From Pedobacter sp. SYSU D00535 (GTDB lineage: Bacteria; Bacteroidota; Bacteroidia; Sphingobacteriales; Sphingobacteriaceae): 64,000 nt of DNA. A model generated the notes under the pieces. It searched no databases. It was not told where the DNA came from and saw only the letters and a program-made list of their open reading frames with translations. Position 1 is the first letter of the stretch. Every line of letters begins with the position of its first letter. The DNA lies in contig NZ_JAFEWD010000003.1 in assembly GCF_017355855.1 (NCBI RefSeq), positions 124,001 to 188,000 of the forward strand. The letters are read 5' to 3'. Positions 10,392 through 19,613 of the stretch are shown here, piece after piece. The translations under genes and the position numbers were made by a program.

Positions 10392-10492
10392 TGAGTCTCC
10401 CTTGATTGAAGCTTGAGTCAGTGATAAATCCACCTTTTTTTTGGCAATAGGTGGACTCAATGTGGACTCATTGCAGACTTATAGAGGACTCA
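10392..10492. repeat. Large dyad of two inverted 4 x 11-bp repeat arrays
   Basis: The left arm has four 11-bp units in perfect phase (starting 10392, 10403, 10414, 10425), first unit TGAGTCTCCCT, last TAAATCCACCT. The right arm (10449-10492) has four units in inverse orientation, reading TGAGTCCACCT, TGAGTCCACAT, TAAGTCTGCAA and TGAGTCCTCTA on the minus strand. A 13-nt T-rich spacer separates them and CCACCT/AGGTGG closes the centre. It lies between the 3' ends of convergent genes. Consensus unit is about TGAGTCCnCnT. See findings. Confidence 0.8.
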
Positions 10493-10572
10493 TACGAGCT
10501 CCGGGCATAACACAGGCAAAACCAGGGAGGAACATAGGAGGTTTTCACCAGGCAACATGAATGGGATGCGTT

Positions 10573-11706
10573 CTAAAACGCTTCGTTCAGCGAGAGATAA
10601 AAGCCCTTTTGTCTTTCTTCACCCGGTCGTTTTTCCCCAAAGGCATAATCAAAGCGTAGCGTCATGCCTTTCTTAGGATCTACAAAGTACCTGATTCCTC
10701 CTCCATAACTCGGTTTTACGTTGTTCAGTCTCAGCAGACGATTGCCATAGACGGTGCCGGCTCCGGCAAAAGCAGCTACTCCAAATCTCGGGATCAACCG
10801 GTAGCGTAACTCCGTTTGTGCGGCAAGTAGATTGTCGTTCCGGTATCTGCCGCTGTAGTATCCCCTCATGATCTGATCATTTCCCAGCTGCGGCATCAGG
10901 TAGAACGGCGTGTTGCTTCCCTGAAGGGTATTGTACACTAAATTAAAGCCAAGAACGGTTTTCGGATTATAGCTTTTGAAGGTTCTTAAGTCGAACTTAA
11001 AGAGACTTCCGGTAAAGTTTTCTCCACCAAACAGGTCGGGGATAAAAGAATAATTGAATTTCAGATACGTTCCCCGGGTCGTATAGGTATTAATGTCCCG
11101 TGAATCAACGATTTGAGAGAGGCCGATATACACTACTTCCCCGCCATTTCTGTCTCTCAAAGAGGGTGAAGTTTCGAAGATACCTCCGCTCTGCTGGTCG
11201 GTGTAACGGTAGTTTTCATAGGATAGGTTGAGACCGAGGTAAGCGCCTCTTTTCAGTAATTTCTCGGCCTCTGCTGCTACCCGGATGAGACGTTGCGTAA
11301 TCACATCTTTATCAGCCTCGCGGGTCTGATCTCCCACGCCATAGAAATTAAATGGAAAGTCTTTGTACCGGAGTTCGACATGGTAGTGGTAGCGGTTGCC
11401 CGGCGACCAAATGTCTGGTTTTAAGACAAAATTGTACTGTTTTTTGGTAGTAAAAGCTGCCAACCCTCCCAGGGTAGAAGGGCGAGTGAGCGTATCTGTT
11501 TTATCGGTATAAAAGGAAGATAATGATACAATTCCAAATTCCCAGCCTGTCTCCTGGGCGTATCCAACCGAAGGGAGTATCAGAAAAGAACCGCTTCGGG
11601 TCGAGTCGCCGTTTGCTGAGGTCAGCTTATCGATTAGCTTCCTTTGCGCAAGCAGTGGCATGCTCGAAAGAAGGATAAATAAAAATATCAGGTGCTTTTG
11701 AAACAT
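10573..11706 (-). CDS. Omp85/BamA-type surface-antigen barrel protein without POTRA domains
   Basis: The protein of 377 residues starts MFQKHLIFLFILLSS; the frame extends to GTG 11715, but ATG 11706 fits the promoter at 11715-11722 better. A signal peptide ends at PLLAQ. The rest looks like an outer-membrane barrel: amphipathic strands ending in a C-terminal Phe (SLNEAF). The loop-6 motif of the Omp85 family is present as IMRGYYSGRYRNDN. It lacks room for the POTRA repeats of BamA, so it is the barrel-only bacterial surface antigen type found often in Bacteroidetes. Specific cargo or role unknown. Confidence 0.85.
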   Translation of the reverse strand: MFQKHLIFLFILLSSMPLLAQRKLIDKLTSANGDSTRSGSFLILPSVGYAQETGWEFGIVSLSSFYTDKTDTLTRPSTLGGLAAFTTKKQYNFVLKPDIWSPGNRYHYHVELRYKDFPFNFYGVGDQTREADKDVITQRLIRVAAEAEKLLKRGAYLGLNLSYENYRYTDQQSGGIFETSPSLRDRNGGEVVYIGLSQIVDSRDINTYTTRGTYLKFNYSFIPDLFGGENFTGSLFKFDLRTFKSYNPKTVLGFNLVYNTLQGSNTPFYLMPQLGNDQIMRGYYSGRYRNDNLLAAQTELRYRLIPRFGVAAFAGAGTVYGNRLLRLNNVKPSYGGGIRYFVDPKKGMTLRFDYAFGEKRPGEERQKGFYLSLNEAF

Positions 11707-11714
11707 ATCAGGCA

Positions 11715-11722
11715 CGAAGATA
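11715..11722 (-). promoter_or_regulatory. Promoter -7 element TATCTTCG of the barrel-protein gene
   Basis: Minus-strand TATCTTCG ends 8 nt before the ATG at 11706. The octamer is identical to that in front of pgi. Confidence 0.55.
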
Positions 11723-11807
11723 GTGGTTGTTACGTTTCTCTGAACAATCTATATGAGAATTACATATAGTAGCTGTAAAGGATATTCATCACCAGATATA
11801 AAAATTG

Positions 11808-11815
11808 TATTTTTG
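11808..11815 (+). promoter_or_regulatory. Promoter -7 element TATTTTTG
   Basis: TAnnTTTG match ending 22 nt upstream of the ATG at 11838. The alternative TTG start at 11805 would overlap this element and is therefore rejected. Confidence 0.55.
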
Positions 11816-11837
11816 CGCCTTTAATTTTAATAAAAAA

Positions 11838-12812
11838 ATGGAAAGAGGACCAGTATCTAAATTTATCGAACATAACTATCGGCACTTCAATGCTGCAGCG
11901 CTTGTTGATGCTGCGAAGGGCTATGAGACTCATCTTGATGAAGGTGGAAAAATGATGATCACGCTGGCTGGTGCCATGAGTACTGCTGAGTTGGGTATTT
12001 CACTAGCCGAAATGATCCGTCAGGATAAGGTGTCGATCATATCATGTACAGGAGCGAATTTAGAAGAAGATATTATGAATCTGGTAGCGCACTCACATTA
12101 CAAGAGGGTGCCTAACTACCGGGATCTTAGTCCGCAGGAAGAGTGGGACTTATTGGAAAACGGTTTCAACCGGGTAACTGATACTTGTATTCCGGAGGAA
12201 GAAGCCTTCCGCCGTATTCAGCAGCATATCCATAAGATCTGGAAAGACGCGGACGATAAGGGCGAGCGCTATTTTCCGCATGAGTACATGTATAAACTCC
12301 TGTTAAGCGGGGTGATGAAGGAGAACTATGAGATTCCGGTTGAGAATAGCTGGATGATAGCTGCCGCAGAAAAAAATCTTCCGATCATCGTACCAGGATG
12401 GGAAGATAGTACCATGGGGAATATTTTCGCCTCCTACGTGATAAAGGGGGAGTTGAAAGCTTCTACTATGAAAAGCGGAATTGAGTACATGACCTGGCTG
12501 GCAGACTGGTACCGGGCTAATTGTGATGGTAAAGGTATCGGCTTCTTCCAGATTGGCGGAGGTATTGCGGGCGACTTCCCGATCTGCGTAGTACCAATGC
12601 TGTACCAGGATCTGGAAATGCACGAAGTGCCTTTTTGGAGCTACTTCTGTCAGATTTCTGATTCTACCACGTCTTATGGATCTTACTCCGGAGCAGTTCC
12701 AAACGAGAAGATTACCTGGGGTAAACTAGACATTCATACACCGAAGTTTATCGTTGAATCAGACGCGACGATTGTTGCTCCTTTGATCTTTGCGTGGGTA
12801 CTAAAGCAATAG
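11838..12812 (+). CDS. Deoxyhypusine synthase-like protein
   Basis: The product of 324 residues starts MERGPVSKFIEHNYRHFN. It has the deoxyhypusine synthase fold signatures: LAGAMSTAELGISLAEMI and SCTGANLEEDIMNL in the NAD-binding half, and a C-terminal NEKITWGKL. K296 in that segment corresponds to the catalytic Lys of the eukaryotic enzyme (WGK motif). Bacteria lack eIF5A, the classical substrate, so this homologue must act elsewhere, for example in polyamine (homospermidine-type) chemistry; this is inference. It is monocistronic, with its own promoter and a perfect terminator. Confidence 0.9.
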   Translation: MERGPVSKFIEHNYRHFNAAALVDAAKGYETHLDEGGKMMITLAGAMSTAELGISLAEMIRQDKVSIISCTGANLEEDIMNLVAHSHYKRVPNYRDLSPQEEWDLLENGFNRVTDTCIPEEEAFRRIQQHIHKIWKDADDKGERYFPHEYMYKLLLSGVMKENYEIPVENSWMIAAAEKNLPIIVPGWEDSTMGNIFASYVIKGELKASTMKSGIEYMTWLADWYRANCDGKGIGFFQIGGGIAGDFPICVVPMLYQDLEMHEVPFWSYFCQISDSTTSYGSYSGAVPNEKITWGKLDIHTPKFIVESDATIVAPLIFAWVLKQ

Positions 12813-12884
12813 CGCAAGAAGAGTATAAAAAAAAGTTTTTTTAAGTTCAAATAGCAGACGCTGAACTAATATTGACTTTAGTAA

Positions 12885-12920
12885 AAAAAGCGCCTTAACG
12901 AATTCGTTAAGGCGCTTTTT
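12885..12920. terminator. Perfect palindromic terminator
   Basis: A fully palindromic 36-nt segment (16-bp arms, AATT centre) with an A5 start and T5 end follows the deoxyhypusine synthase-like gene. Confidence 0.95.
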
Positions 12921-12989
12921 CAATTATTTAGAATGATTATAAATTGATAATACAGGTCATCCAAGTGTCATGGATCAGTTAATTAATTA

Positions 12990-12997
12990 TACTTTTG
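12990..12997 (+). promoter_or_regulatory. Promoter -7 element TACTTTTG of the Act/Cox operon
   Basis: Consensus TAnnTTTG 68 nt before the actA ATG at 13066. It is the only clear promoter-like element between the upstream terminator and the operon. The A/T-rich leader is about 60 nt. Confidence 0.6.
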
Positions 12998-13065
12998 TCA
13001 TCCGAAAATGTGACTTGGACTGCATTTTCGATTTTACATTCAATTTTTTAGCGAAAAATATAAAT

Positions 13066-14427
13066 ATGAGAAGCATCTCATTGGTTTTTAGAAGAATTGC
13101 AAAATCTTTACTTTTAATTTCATCTTTAAGTTTAGGTATCCAGGCTAATGCTCAAAATCAGCCAGCGTCTAATACTGCCGCTCCTCAGGCTGCTTCAGGT
13201 GACGTTGCTGCTGAATCAGGTGCCGCTCCTGCCGGCGACGCTGCTGCAGGTGGCGCGCTGTTTAAGCAGAAGTGTACCTCTTGTCACGCTATGAGTCGTG
13301 TGGTGGTAGGTCCTGCACTTAAGGGTATCAATCAAAAGTATGATGAGGCATGGTTGATTAAGTGGATCAAGAACTCGCAGGCACTTGTTGCGGCGGGCGA
13401 TCCTGCTGCGGTGAAAGTATTCAACGAATACAACAAAGTTGTAATGACTGCCTTCCCTGAATTAAGCGATGATGATATCAGAAACATCCTTGCTTACGTA
13501 GAGGCAGAAAGCAACAAACCAGAAGGAGCTGCTGCAGGAACTGGTACAGGTGCTGAGGGCGAAACCGCCGCGGGTGGAGACGGGGTCAGCGATTTCATGC
13601 TGGGAAGTTTAATCCTGGTGGTGATCGTTGCTTTGTTGGTAATCCTTGTGCTTAACAGGGTCATCAAAACGCTTGAAAAAGTAATCTTGCAAAAACAGGG
13701 GTTACTTACTGAAGAAGATCTTGTAGTAGAGGGCGAAAGTGCTGCGGTTCGTTTCAGAAGGTTAGCTAAGAATAAGAAGTTCGTTTTCTTTACGATCTTA
13801 TTGCTCGTTATCTTCTTTGGTTCATGGGGTTGGGTGACTTTATGGAACGTTGGTGTGCATCAGGGATATCAACCAGAGCAGCCTATCAAATATTCGCACC
13901 AGTTACACGCAGGTACGCTTAAGATAGATTGTCAATACTGTCACTTCAGTGCTTACAAATCTAAAAATGCGGCAATCCCTTCGCTTAACGTGTGTATGAA
14001 CTGTCATAACTACGTTACGGCCAGCGAGAAATACAACGGTGAAACTTCTCCGGAAATCGCTAAGATCTATAAAGCCCTGGACTACGATCCTCAAACAAAA
14101 CAATATGGCGACAATCCAAAGCCAATTCAATGGGTGAGAGTACACAACCTCCCTGATCTTGCATACTTCAATCACTCACAACACGTAACGGTTGCGGGTA
14201 TCCGGTGCCAGGAATGTCACGGTCCTATCCAGACTATGCCAGAGGTGTACCAATATGCTCCTCTTACCATGAAATGGTGTATCAACTGTCACCGTGAGCG
14301 ATCTGTGAATCACAAAGGCAACGCTTATTATGACAAGGTGCTTGCAGTACACGAAACCATCAAGAAGGGTGTGAAAGTTACTCCGGCTGTGTTAGGTGGT
14401 CTTGAGTGTGGTAAATGTCATTATTAA
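13066..14427 (+). CDS. actA: Alternative complex III subunit ActA with fused N-terminal cytochrome c domain
   Basis: The protein has 453 residues; ATG 13066 gives a signal peptide ending GIQANAQ, so the upstream frame from 12970 is rejected. After an Ala/Pro-rich linker comes a class I cytochrome c domain with heme motif C70-T-S-C-H. One transmembrane helix (FMLGSLILVVIVALLVILVL) and a second (FVFFTILLLVIFFGSWGWV) follow. Five CxxCH sites then appear at about C289, C310, C381, C405 and C448, the pentaheme ActA core. Six hemes in total are predicted. It carries electrons from quinol oxidation toward the oxidase and heads the operon. Confidence 0.93.
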   Translation: MRSISLVFRRIAKSLLLISSLSLGIQANAQNQPASNTAAPQAASGDVAAESGAAPAGDAAAGGALFKQKCTSCHAMSRVVVGPALKGINQKYDEAWLIKWIKNSQALVAAGDPAAVKVFNEYNKVVMTAFPELSDDDIRNILAYVEAESNKPEGAAAGTGTGAEGETAAGGDGVSDFMLGSLILVVIVALLVILVLNRVIKTLEKVILQKQGLLTEEDLVVEGESAAVRFRRLAKNKKFVFFTILLLVIFFGSWGWVTLWNVGVHQGYQPEQPIKYSHQLHAGTLKIDCQYCHFSAYKSKNAAIPSLNVCMNCHNYVTASEKYNGETSPEIAKIYKALDYDPQTKQYGDNPKPIQWVRVHNLPDLAYFNHSQHVTVAGIRCQECHGPIQTMPEVYQYAPLTMKWCINCHRERSVNHKGNAYYDKVLAVHETIKKGVKVTPAVLGGLECGKCHY

Positions 14428-14468
14428 TAATTAATTAGAACTTACGAATACAGTTATATATAGCTTAA

Positions 14469-17400
14469 ATGGAAAGCAATAAAAAATACTGGAAAGGTTT
14501 AGAAGAGCTGCAAAAGACTCCTGAGTTTGTTGAAAATAATAAAGGCGAATTCTCTGAGTCACTTCCAATCGAAGAAGTGCTGAACGATGCGGGATTAAAA
14601 ACTGTTACTCCTCGTCGTGACTTTTTAAAAGCGCTGGGATTTGGAGTGGGAGCAGTGACTCTTGCTGCTTGTCAGAAGGCACCAGTACATAAGTCAATTC
14701 CTTATCTTATAAAACCTGAAGAAGTTACTCCAGGTGTTGCAAATTACTATGCTTCGAGTTTTAATGGAGTGGGTGTTCTTGTTAAAACTAGAGAAGGTCG
14801 ACCTATCAAAATCGAAGGAAATCCAGCGTGTTTACTAGGTGAGGGGCGTTTAGATGCAGTAGGTCAGGCATCAATTCTTGATCTTTATGATGTATCGAAA
14901 CTGAAGGGACCGAAACTGAAAGGCGAGAATGTTGGCTGGCAGGAAGTAGATTCTTTTGTTCGTGGTGAATTAAACAAAATACAGGCTGGCGGTAAAAAGA
15001 TCCGAATCGTTTCTTCAACCATCAACAGCCCGTCAGGAAAAGCAGTAATTGCTGATTTTATTGCTCAGTATCCTAATACAAGACATATCCAGTACGACGC
15101 TGTTTCTTACAGCGGTATTATTCAGGCTAATCAGAGCAGCTTTGGAAGAGCGGTAATTCCTCACTATCATTTTGAAAGAGCGGATGTTATCGTAAGCTTC
15201 GGTGCTGACTTTTTGGGTTCATGGATCTCTCCTCTTGAATTCAACCGTCAGTACATCAGGAAGAGAAATATCGCTTCTTTAAAAAATAAGAAGATGTCGA
15301 GACATATCCAGATTGAGTCTGGTATGACGACAACCGGTACCAATGCGGACGTACGTATCGCTGTTAAACCTTCAGAAGAAGCACTGGTACTGCTTAATCT
15401 TTACAGTGCCTTAGGCGGTGCTGCTCAAACGCAAAAATTATCGAATCCAAAAGCTGAAAAGGCATTAACGCTGGTAGCAAAGGAATTAACTGCAGCCAGA
15501 GGACGTGCGCTTGTAGTGAGTGGTTCGAATGATGTGAACGTTCAGATCGTGGTTAACGCCATCAACTCGTTGATCGGCAGCTACGGTACTACTATTGATA
15601 TTAACAATCCTTCTTACCAGTACGCCGGTAACGATGCTGACTTCATGACCTTACTTGGAGAAATGCAACGTGGGGAAGTAGACGGAGTTTTCTTCGTAAA
15701 CGCTAACCCGGCTTACACTTTTGGTAACCAAAAAGAGTTTTCAGAGGCACTATCTAAAGTAAGACTGAAAGTGTCTTTCTCTGATCGTCCGGACGAAACC
15801 GCTGCATTGTGTGATGTACTTGCTCCTGTACCTAATTATTTAGAGACCTGGAACGATGCTAATCCGGTTGCCGGATATTACACGATTGTTCAGCCAACCA
15901 TCAATCCTGTTTATAATACCCGTCAGGCGGAGCAGAGCTTGCTGATCTGGTCGGATAATCCAGTAAAGAACTACTACCAGTATGTTAAGAACAACTGGGA
16001 GAGAACGATTCTTCCATCTGTTGGAATGAGCTGGAAGGAGCTATTACAGAAAGGGGTAGCTACTACAGGTGGTGCTTCAATTATTGCCAATACAGGTTCT
16101 ACTCTGCAGGAAGGAGCTGGAGCGGCCGGAACTATAGCTGCAACATCAGCACCAGTAGCTTCGGGAGCACGTGTTGGCGCGGTAAATATTGGAGCAGCGG
16201 CTCAAAACATTCTTAAAACAAGTCAGGCACTTGCTCAAGGTGCTGAAAAAGGCGCTGAGCTGAGTTTGTACGAATCAGTTGCTCTTCGTGACGGTAGATA
16301 TGCGAACAATGCCTGGTTACAGGAATTACCTGATCCGGTATCTAAGGTTACCTGGGACAACTACGTTGCCATCAACCCTAAATACGCAGAGAAGCTGGGG
16401 ATTGTTGAATTTGACAATGTGATCGTGAAAGCTGGTGATAAGTCTATCGAGCTTCCAGCTCTTTATCAACCAGGTCAGGCTCAGGGAACAGTTTCTATCG
16501 CTCTTGGTTATGGCCGTAGTAAAGTTGGTAAAGCCGGAGACGAGGTAGGTAAAAATGCTTATCCATTCATTACTTATACAAACGGTACATTTCATCGTGT
16601 AGCTTCGGTTACTATTGAAAAGGGCAACGGTCGCTATGAGCTTGCGCAAACACAAACTCACCACTCTTTCGAGGGTCGTAACGTAGTGCGTGAAACCACT
16701 TTCAATCAGTACGCAAACGATCCTTACTCGGGAACCGGAAAGCATGAGATGGAACACAAGACTTATGACTTGTGGCCAGAGCACAAACAGGTAGGTCACA
16801 GCTGGGTAATGGCAATCGACTTGAATGCCTGTACGGGTTGTGGTGCTTGTGTAGTAGCTTGTAACGTGGAGAATAACATCCCGGTTGTTGGTCGTGACGA
16901 AGTTCGCCGTCGCCGTGAAATGACCTGGTTACGTATTGACCGCTATTACAGCATTCAGGATGGCAAAAACTCGGTTACTGAAGAGAACGAGCTGAAGCAC
17001 TTGGATAACAATGACTTTGAAGACGTTACTGTCGTAAATCAGCCGATGCTATGTCAGCACTGTGACCATGCACCTTGCGAAACAGTTTGTCCGGTAATTG
17101 CAACAATGCACTCAACAGACGGCTTGAACCACATGGCTTACAACCGTTGTGTTGGTACTCGTTACTGCGCTAACAACTGTCCATACAAAGTACGTCGATT
17201 CAACTGGTTCAACTACTGGAACGATTCCCGTTTTGACAACTATATGAACAACGAGTTTACACAGTTAGTACTTAACCCTGATGTTACTACACGTTTCCGT
17301 GGGGTAATGGAAAAATGTACGATGTGTATCCAACGTATACAAGCCGGCAGACTTCAGGCTAAAATCGAAAAACGCCCACTACGTGATTTAGAGATTCAAA

Positions 17401-17579
17401 CTGCTTGTCAGCAAACTTGTCCTGGTAACGCGATCATTTTCGGAGACCGCAACGATCCGAATTCAGCAGTACGTAAAGCTTTAGATAATGAGCGGACTTA
17501 CTACGTATTGCAGGAGTTGAACACTCAGCCAGGTATTGGTTATCAAACACTAGTTAGAAATACAGTAGAAGAAGCTTAA
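14469..17579 (+). CDS. actB: Alternative complex III iron-sulfur subunit ActB
   Basis: This 1036-residue protein is the large periplasmic subunit. It has a Tat-like signal (RRDFLKALGFGVGAVTLAAC) preceded by about 50 residues. The N-terminal two thirds resemble a molybdopterin oxidoreductase but serve structurally in this complex. The C-terminal part has four ferredoxin-type cysteine groups: CTGCGACVVACNVEN, CQHCDHAPCETVCP, CVGTRYCANNCPYKVRRFNW and CTMCIQRI...CQQTCPGNAI. In the family these bind three 4Fe-4S clusters and one 3Fe-4S cluster. It lies 41 nt after actA. Confidence 0.95.
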   Translation: MESNKKYWKGLEELQKTPEFVENNKGEFSESLPIEEVLNDAGLKTVTPRRDFLKALGFGVGAVTLAACQKAPVHKSIPYLIKPEEVTPGVANYYASSFNGVGVLVKTREGRPIKIEGNPACLLGEGRLDAVGQASILDLYDVSKLKGPKLKGENVGWQEVDSFVRGELNKIQAGGKKIRIVSSTINSPSGKAVIADFIAQYPNTRHIQYDAVSYSGIIQANQSSFGRAVIPHYHFERADVIVSFGADFLGSWISPLEFNRQYIRKRNIASLKNKKMSRHIQIESGMTTTGTNADVRIAVKPSEEALVLLNLYSALGGAAQTQKLSNPKAEKALTLVAKELTAARGRALVVSGSNDVNVQIVVNAINSLIGSYGTTIDINNPSYQYAGNDADFMTLLGEMQRGEVDGVFFVNANPAYTFGNQKEFSEALSKVRLKVSFSDRPDETAALCDVLAPVPNYLETWNDANPVAGYYTIVQPTINPVYNTRQAEQSLLIWSDNPVKNYYQYVKNNWERTILPSVGMSWKELLQKGVATTGGASIIANTGSTLQEGAGAAGTIAATSAPVASGARVGAVNIGAAAQNILKTSQALAQGAEKGAELSLYESVALRDGRYANNAWLQELPDPVSKVTWDNYVAINPKYAEKLGIVEFDNVIVKAGDKSIELPALYQPGQAQGTVSIALGYGRSKVGKAGDEVGKNAYPFITYTNGTFHRVASVTIEKGNGRYELAQTQTHHSFEGRNVVRETTFNQYANDPYSGTGKHEMEHKTYDLWPEHKQVGHSWVMAIDLNACTGCGACVVACNVENNIPVVGRDEVRRRREMTWLRIDRYYSIQDGKNSVTEENELKHLDNNDFEDVTVVNQPMLCQHCDHAPCETVCPVIATMHSTDGLNHMAYNRCVGTRYCANNCPYKVRRFNWFNYWNDSRFDNYMNNEFTQLVLNPDVTTRFRGVMEKCTMCIQRIQAGRLQAKIEKRPLRDLEIQTACQQTCPGNAIIFGDRNDPNSAVRKALDNERTYYVLQELNTQPGIGYQTLVRNTVEEA

Positions 17580-17607
17580 TTATTATCTATTAAGATTATA
17601 AAAGATT

Positions 17608-19071
17608 ATGGCAGGTCATAACGAATCAATATTAAGGGAACCATTAATCACGGGTGAGAATATAACCTATTCTCAGATCACGGAAGATATATTGGCTCCC
17701 GTTGAAAATAAACCAAATAAAGCCTGGTGGATTGGATTCAGTGTAGCGGTGTTCTTTGCCCTGGTTTGGGTGGGAGCCATCAGCTATACGTTCTGGGTAG
17801 GATTAGGTGTTTGGGGACTAAATAAAACGGTAGGTTGGGCTTGGGATATCACCGGCTTCGTATGGTGGGTAGGTATCGGTCACGCCGGAACACTTATCTC
17901 GGCCGTATTGTTGCTATTCCGTCAAAACTGGCGTAACTCCATCAACCGGTCTGCAGAGGCGATGACGATCTTCGCCGTTATCTGTGCCGCCACCTACATC
18001 TTCGCCCACATGGGTCGTCCATGGTTAGCGTACTGGGTATTCCCGCTTCCGAATCAATTCGGTTCACTATGGGTAAACTTTAACTCACCACTAGTATGGG
18101 ACGTATTTGCGATCTCTACCTACTTCTCAGTGTCTCTGGTGTTCTGGTATACTGGACTTCTTCCTGATATCGCCACTATCCGTGACAGAGCTACAGGTTT
18201 ACGTCGTCGGATTTACTCTATTCTTTCTTTCGGATGGGCTGGCTCTGTAAAGAACTGGCAACGATTTGAAGCAGTATCTCTGATCCTTGCAGGTGTATCT
18301 ACACCACTGGTACTTTCAGTACACACCATCGTATCCTTCGACTTTGCTACTTCCCTTGAACCAGGGTGGCACACTACCATTTTCCCTCCATACTTCGTTG
18401 CGGGAGCGATCTTCTCCGGTTTCGCCATGGTGCAAACACTATTGCTGATTGCTCGTAAGGTGATGAAATGGGAAAATTACATCACTATGTTCCATATCGA
18501 GTCGATGAATAAAATCATCACTGTTACCGGTTCGATAGTAGGGGTGGCGTATTTAACAGAGTTGTTTATTGCCTGGTATTCAGGTGTGGAGTATGAGCAG
18601 TACGCATTCTTGAATCGTATTAGCGGTCCTTACTGGTGGGCCTACTGGAGCATGATGACTTGTAACGTAATCTCTCCTCAGCTTTTCTGGTTCAAAAAGA
18701 TCCGTACCAGCATCTGGGCTTCCTGGTTATTGTCAATAGTAGTAAATATCGGTATGTGGTTCGAGCGTTTCGTAATTATCGTAACCTCCCTGCACCGCGA
18801 TTATATTCCATCCAGCTGGGTAATGTTCTATCCTAGTCTGATCGATGTGCTTCTATTTGTTGGATCAATAGGCGTATTCTTTACTTTATTCCTTTTATTC
18901 CTTCGCGTTCTACCGGGTATTGCAATAGCAGAGGTGAAACTGATTCTGAAAAGCTCAAGTGATCAGGTGAAGCAAAAGCTTATTGCTGATGGTAAAATCA
19001 AGCCTGAGCAAGCGGAAGCTTACCAGGAGTCTCTGGAGAAATTTGATAGCGTAGATTACCTAAAAGTTTAA
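17608..19071 (+). CDS. actC: Alternative complex III quinol-binding membrane subunit ActC
   Basis: An NrfD/PsrC-family integral membrane protein of 487 residues with about ten hydrophobic helices (for example [37 protein letters not shown]). The GHAGTLISA region and downstream [10 protein letters not shown] match the quinol-site subunits of this family. It anchors ActB and oxidises menaquinol. It ends 5 nt before actD. Confidence 0.95.
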   Translation: MAGHNESILREPLITGENITYSQITEDILAPVENKPNKAWWIGFSVAVFFALVWVGAISYTFWVGLGVWGLNKTVGWAWDITGFVWWVGIGHAGTLISAVLLLFRQNWRNSINRSAEAMTIFAVICAATYIFAHMGRPWLAYWVFPLPNQFGSLWVNFNSPLVWDVFAISTYFSVSLVFWYTGLLPDIATIRDRATGLRRRIYSILSFGWAGSVKNWQRFEAVSLILAGVSTPLVLSVHTIVSFDFATSLEPGWHTTIFPPYFVAGAIFSGFAMVQTLLLIARKVMKWENYITMFHIESMNKIITVTGSIVGVAYLTELFIAWYSGVEYEQYAFLNRISGPYWWAYWSMMTCNVISPQLFWFKKIRTSIWASWLLSIVVNIGMWFERFVIIVTSLHRDYIPSSWVMFYPSLIDVLLFVGSIGVFFTLFLLFLRVLPGIAIAEVKLILKSSSDQVKQKLIADGKIKPEQAEAYQESLEKFDSVDYLKV

Positions 19072-19076
19072 AGACA

Positions 19077-19613
19077 ATGAGCAACACAAAATATATTTTA
19101 GGTCATTTTACAGATCCTGATGATTTGATGCACGGGATCGATAAATTACAGGAGAATAACATCAAGATCTATGATGTATACACTCCAATGCCTATCCACG
19201 GGATTGAAGATAAGCTTGGTTTAAAACGTTCACGCTTGCCTATCGCAGCTTTTTGCTTCGGTTTAACCGGGACGTTCACTGCTTTCTCAATGATATATTA
19301 CATGCTGGTTTACGACTGGCCAATGAATATCGGTGGTAAGCCTGCCTTTGCAATGCCCGACTTTGTGCCGGTATGTTTCGAGCTTACTATCCTATTTGCT
19401 TCCTACGGAATGATGTTCACCTTTTTCTTTGCGAACCATTTTTTCCCAGGGAGAGCTCCAAGGGTGATGGATCTGCGTGCTACTAACGATCGCTTTGTGA
19501 TCGCTATAGACGCTCAGACTAATCCTTACCCTGATAAAATTAACGATTTGTTAAACTCAGCTGGTGCCGTAGAAATACTGCACAACGAAAGGAAATATGT
19601 TAGTTATGAATAA
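19077..19613 (+). CDS. actD: Alternative complex III subunit ActD (DUF3341)
   Basis: The product has 178 residues, with an N-terminal soluble part (ILGHFTDPDDLMHGIDKLQE) and HGIEDKLGLKRSRLP. Two transmembrane helices (AAFCFGLTGTFTAFSMIYYM, ELTILFASYGMMFTFFFANHF) and a C-terminal soluble tail follow. This is the DUF3341 architecture of ActD. Its stop overlaps the start of actE by 8 nt, consistent with translational coupling. Confidence 0.93.
   Translation: MSNTKYILGHFTDPDDLMHGIDKLQENNIKIYDVYTPMPIHGIEDKLGLKRSRLPIAAFCFGLTGTFTAFSMIYYMLVYDWPMNIGGKPAFAMPDFVPVCFELTILFASYGMMFTFFFANHFFPGRAPRVMDLRATNDRFVIAIDAQTNPYPDKINDLLNSAGAVEILHNERKYVSYE

Noticed and set aside
10392-10492. CRISPR array
   Set aside because: Units are 11 bp and contiguous, with no spacers of regular length and no cas gene; the two halves are inverted.
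12970-13065. Longer N-terminus of ActA starting at 12970
   Set aside because: It would start upstream of the promoter octamer at 12990 and precede a perfect signal peptide at 13066.
16326-16799. 157-codon minus-strand ORF within actB
   Set aside because: Antisense to a strongly conserved coding region; no independent evidence.
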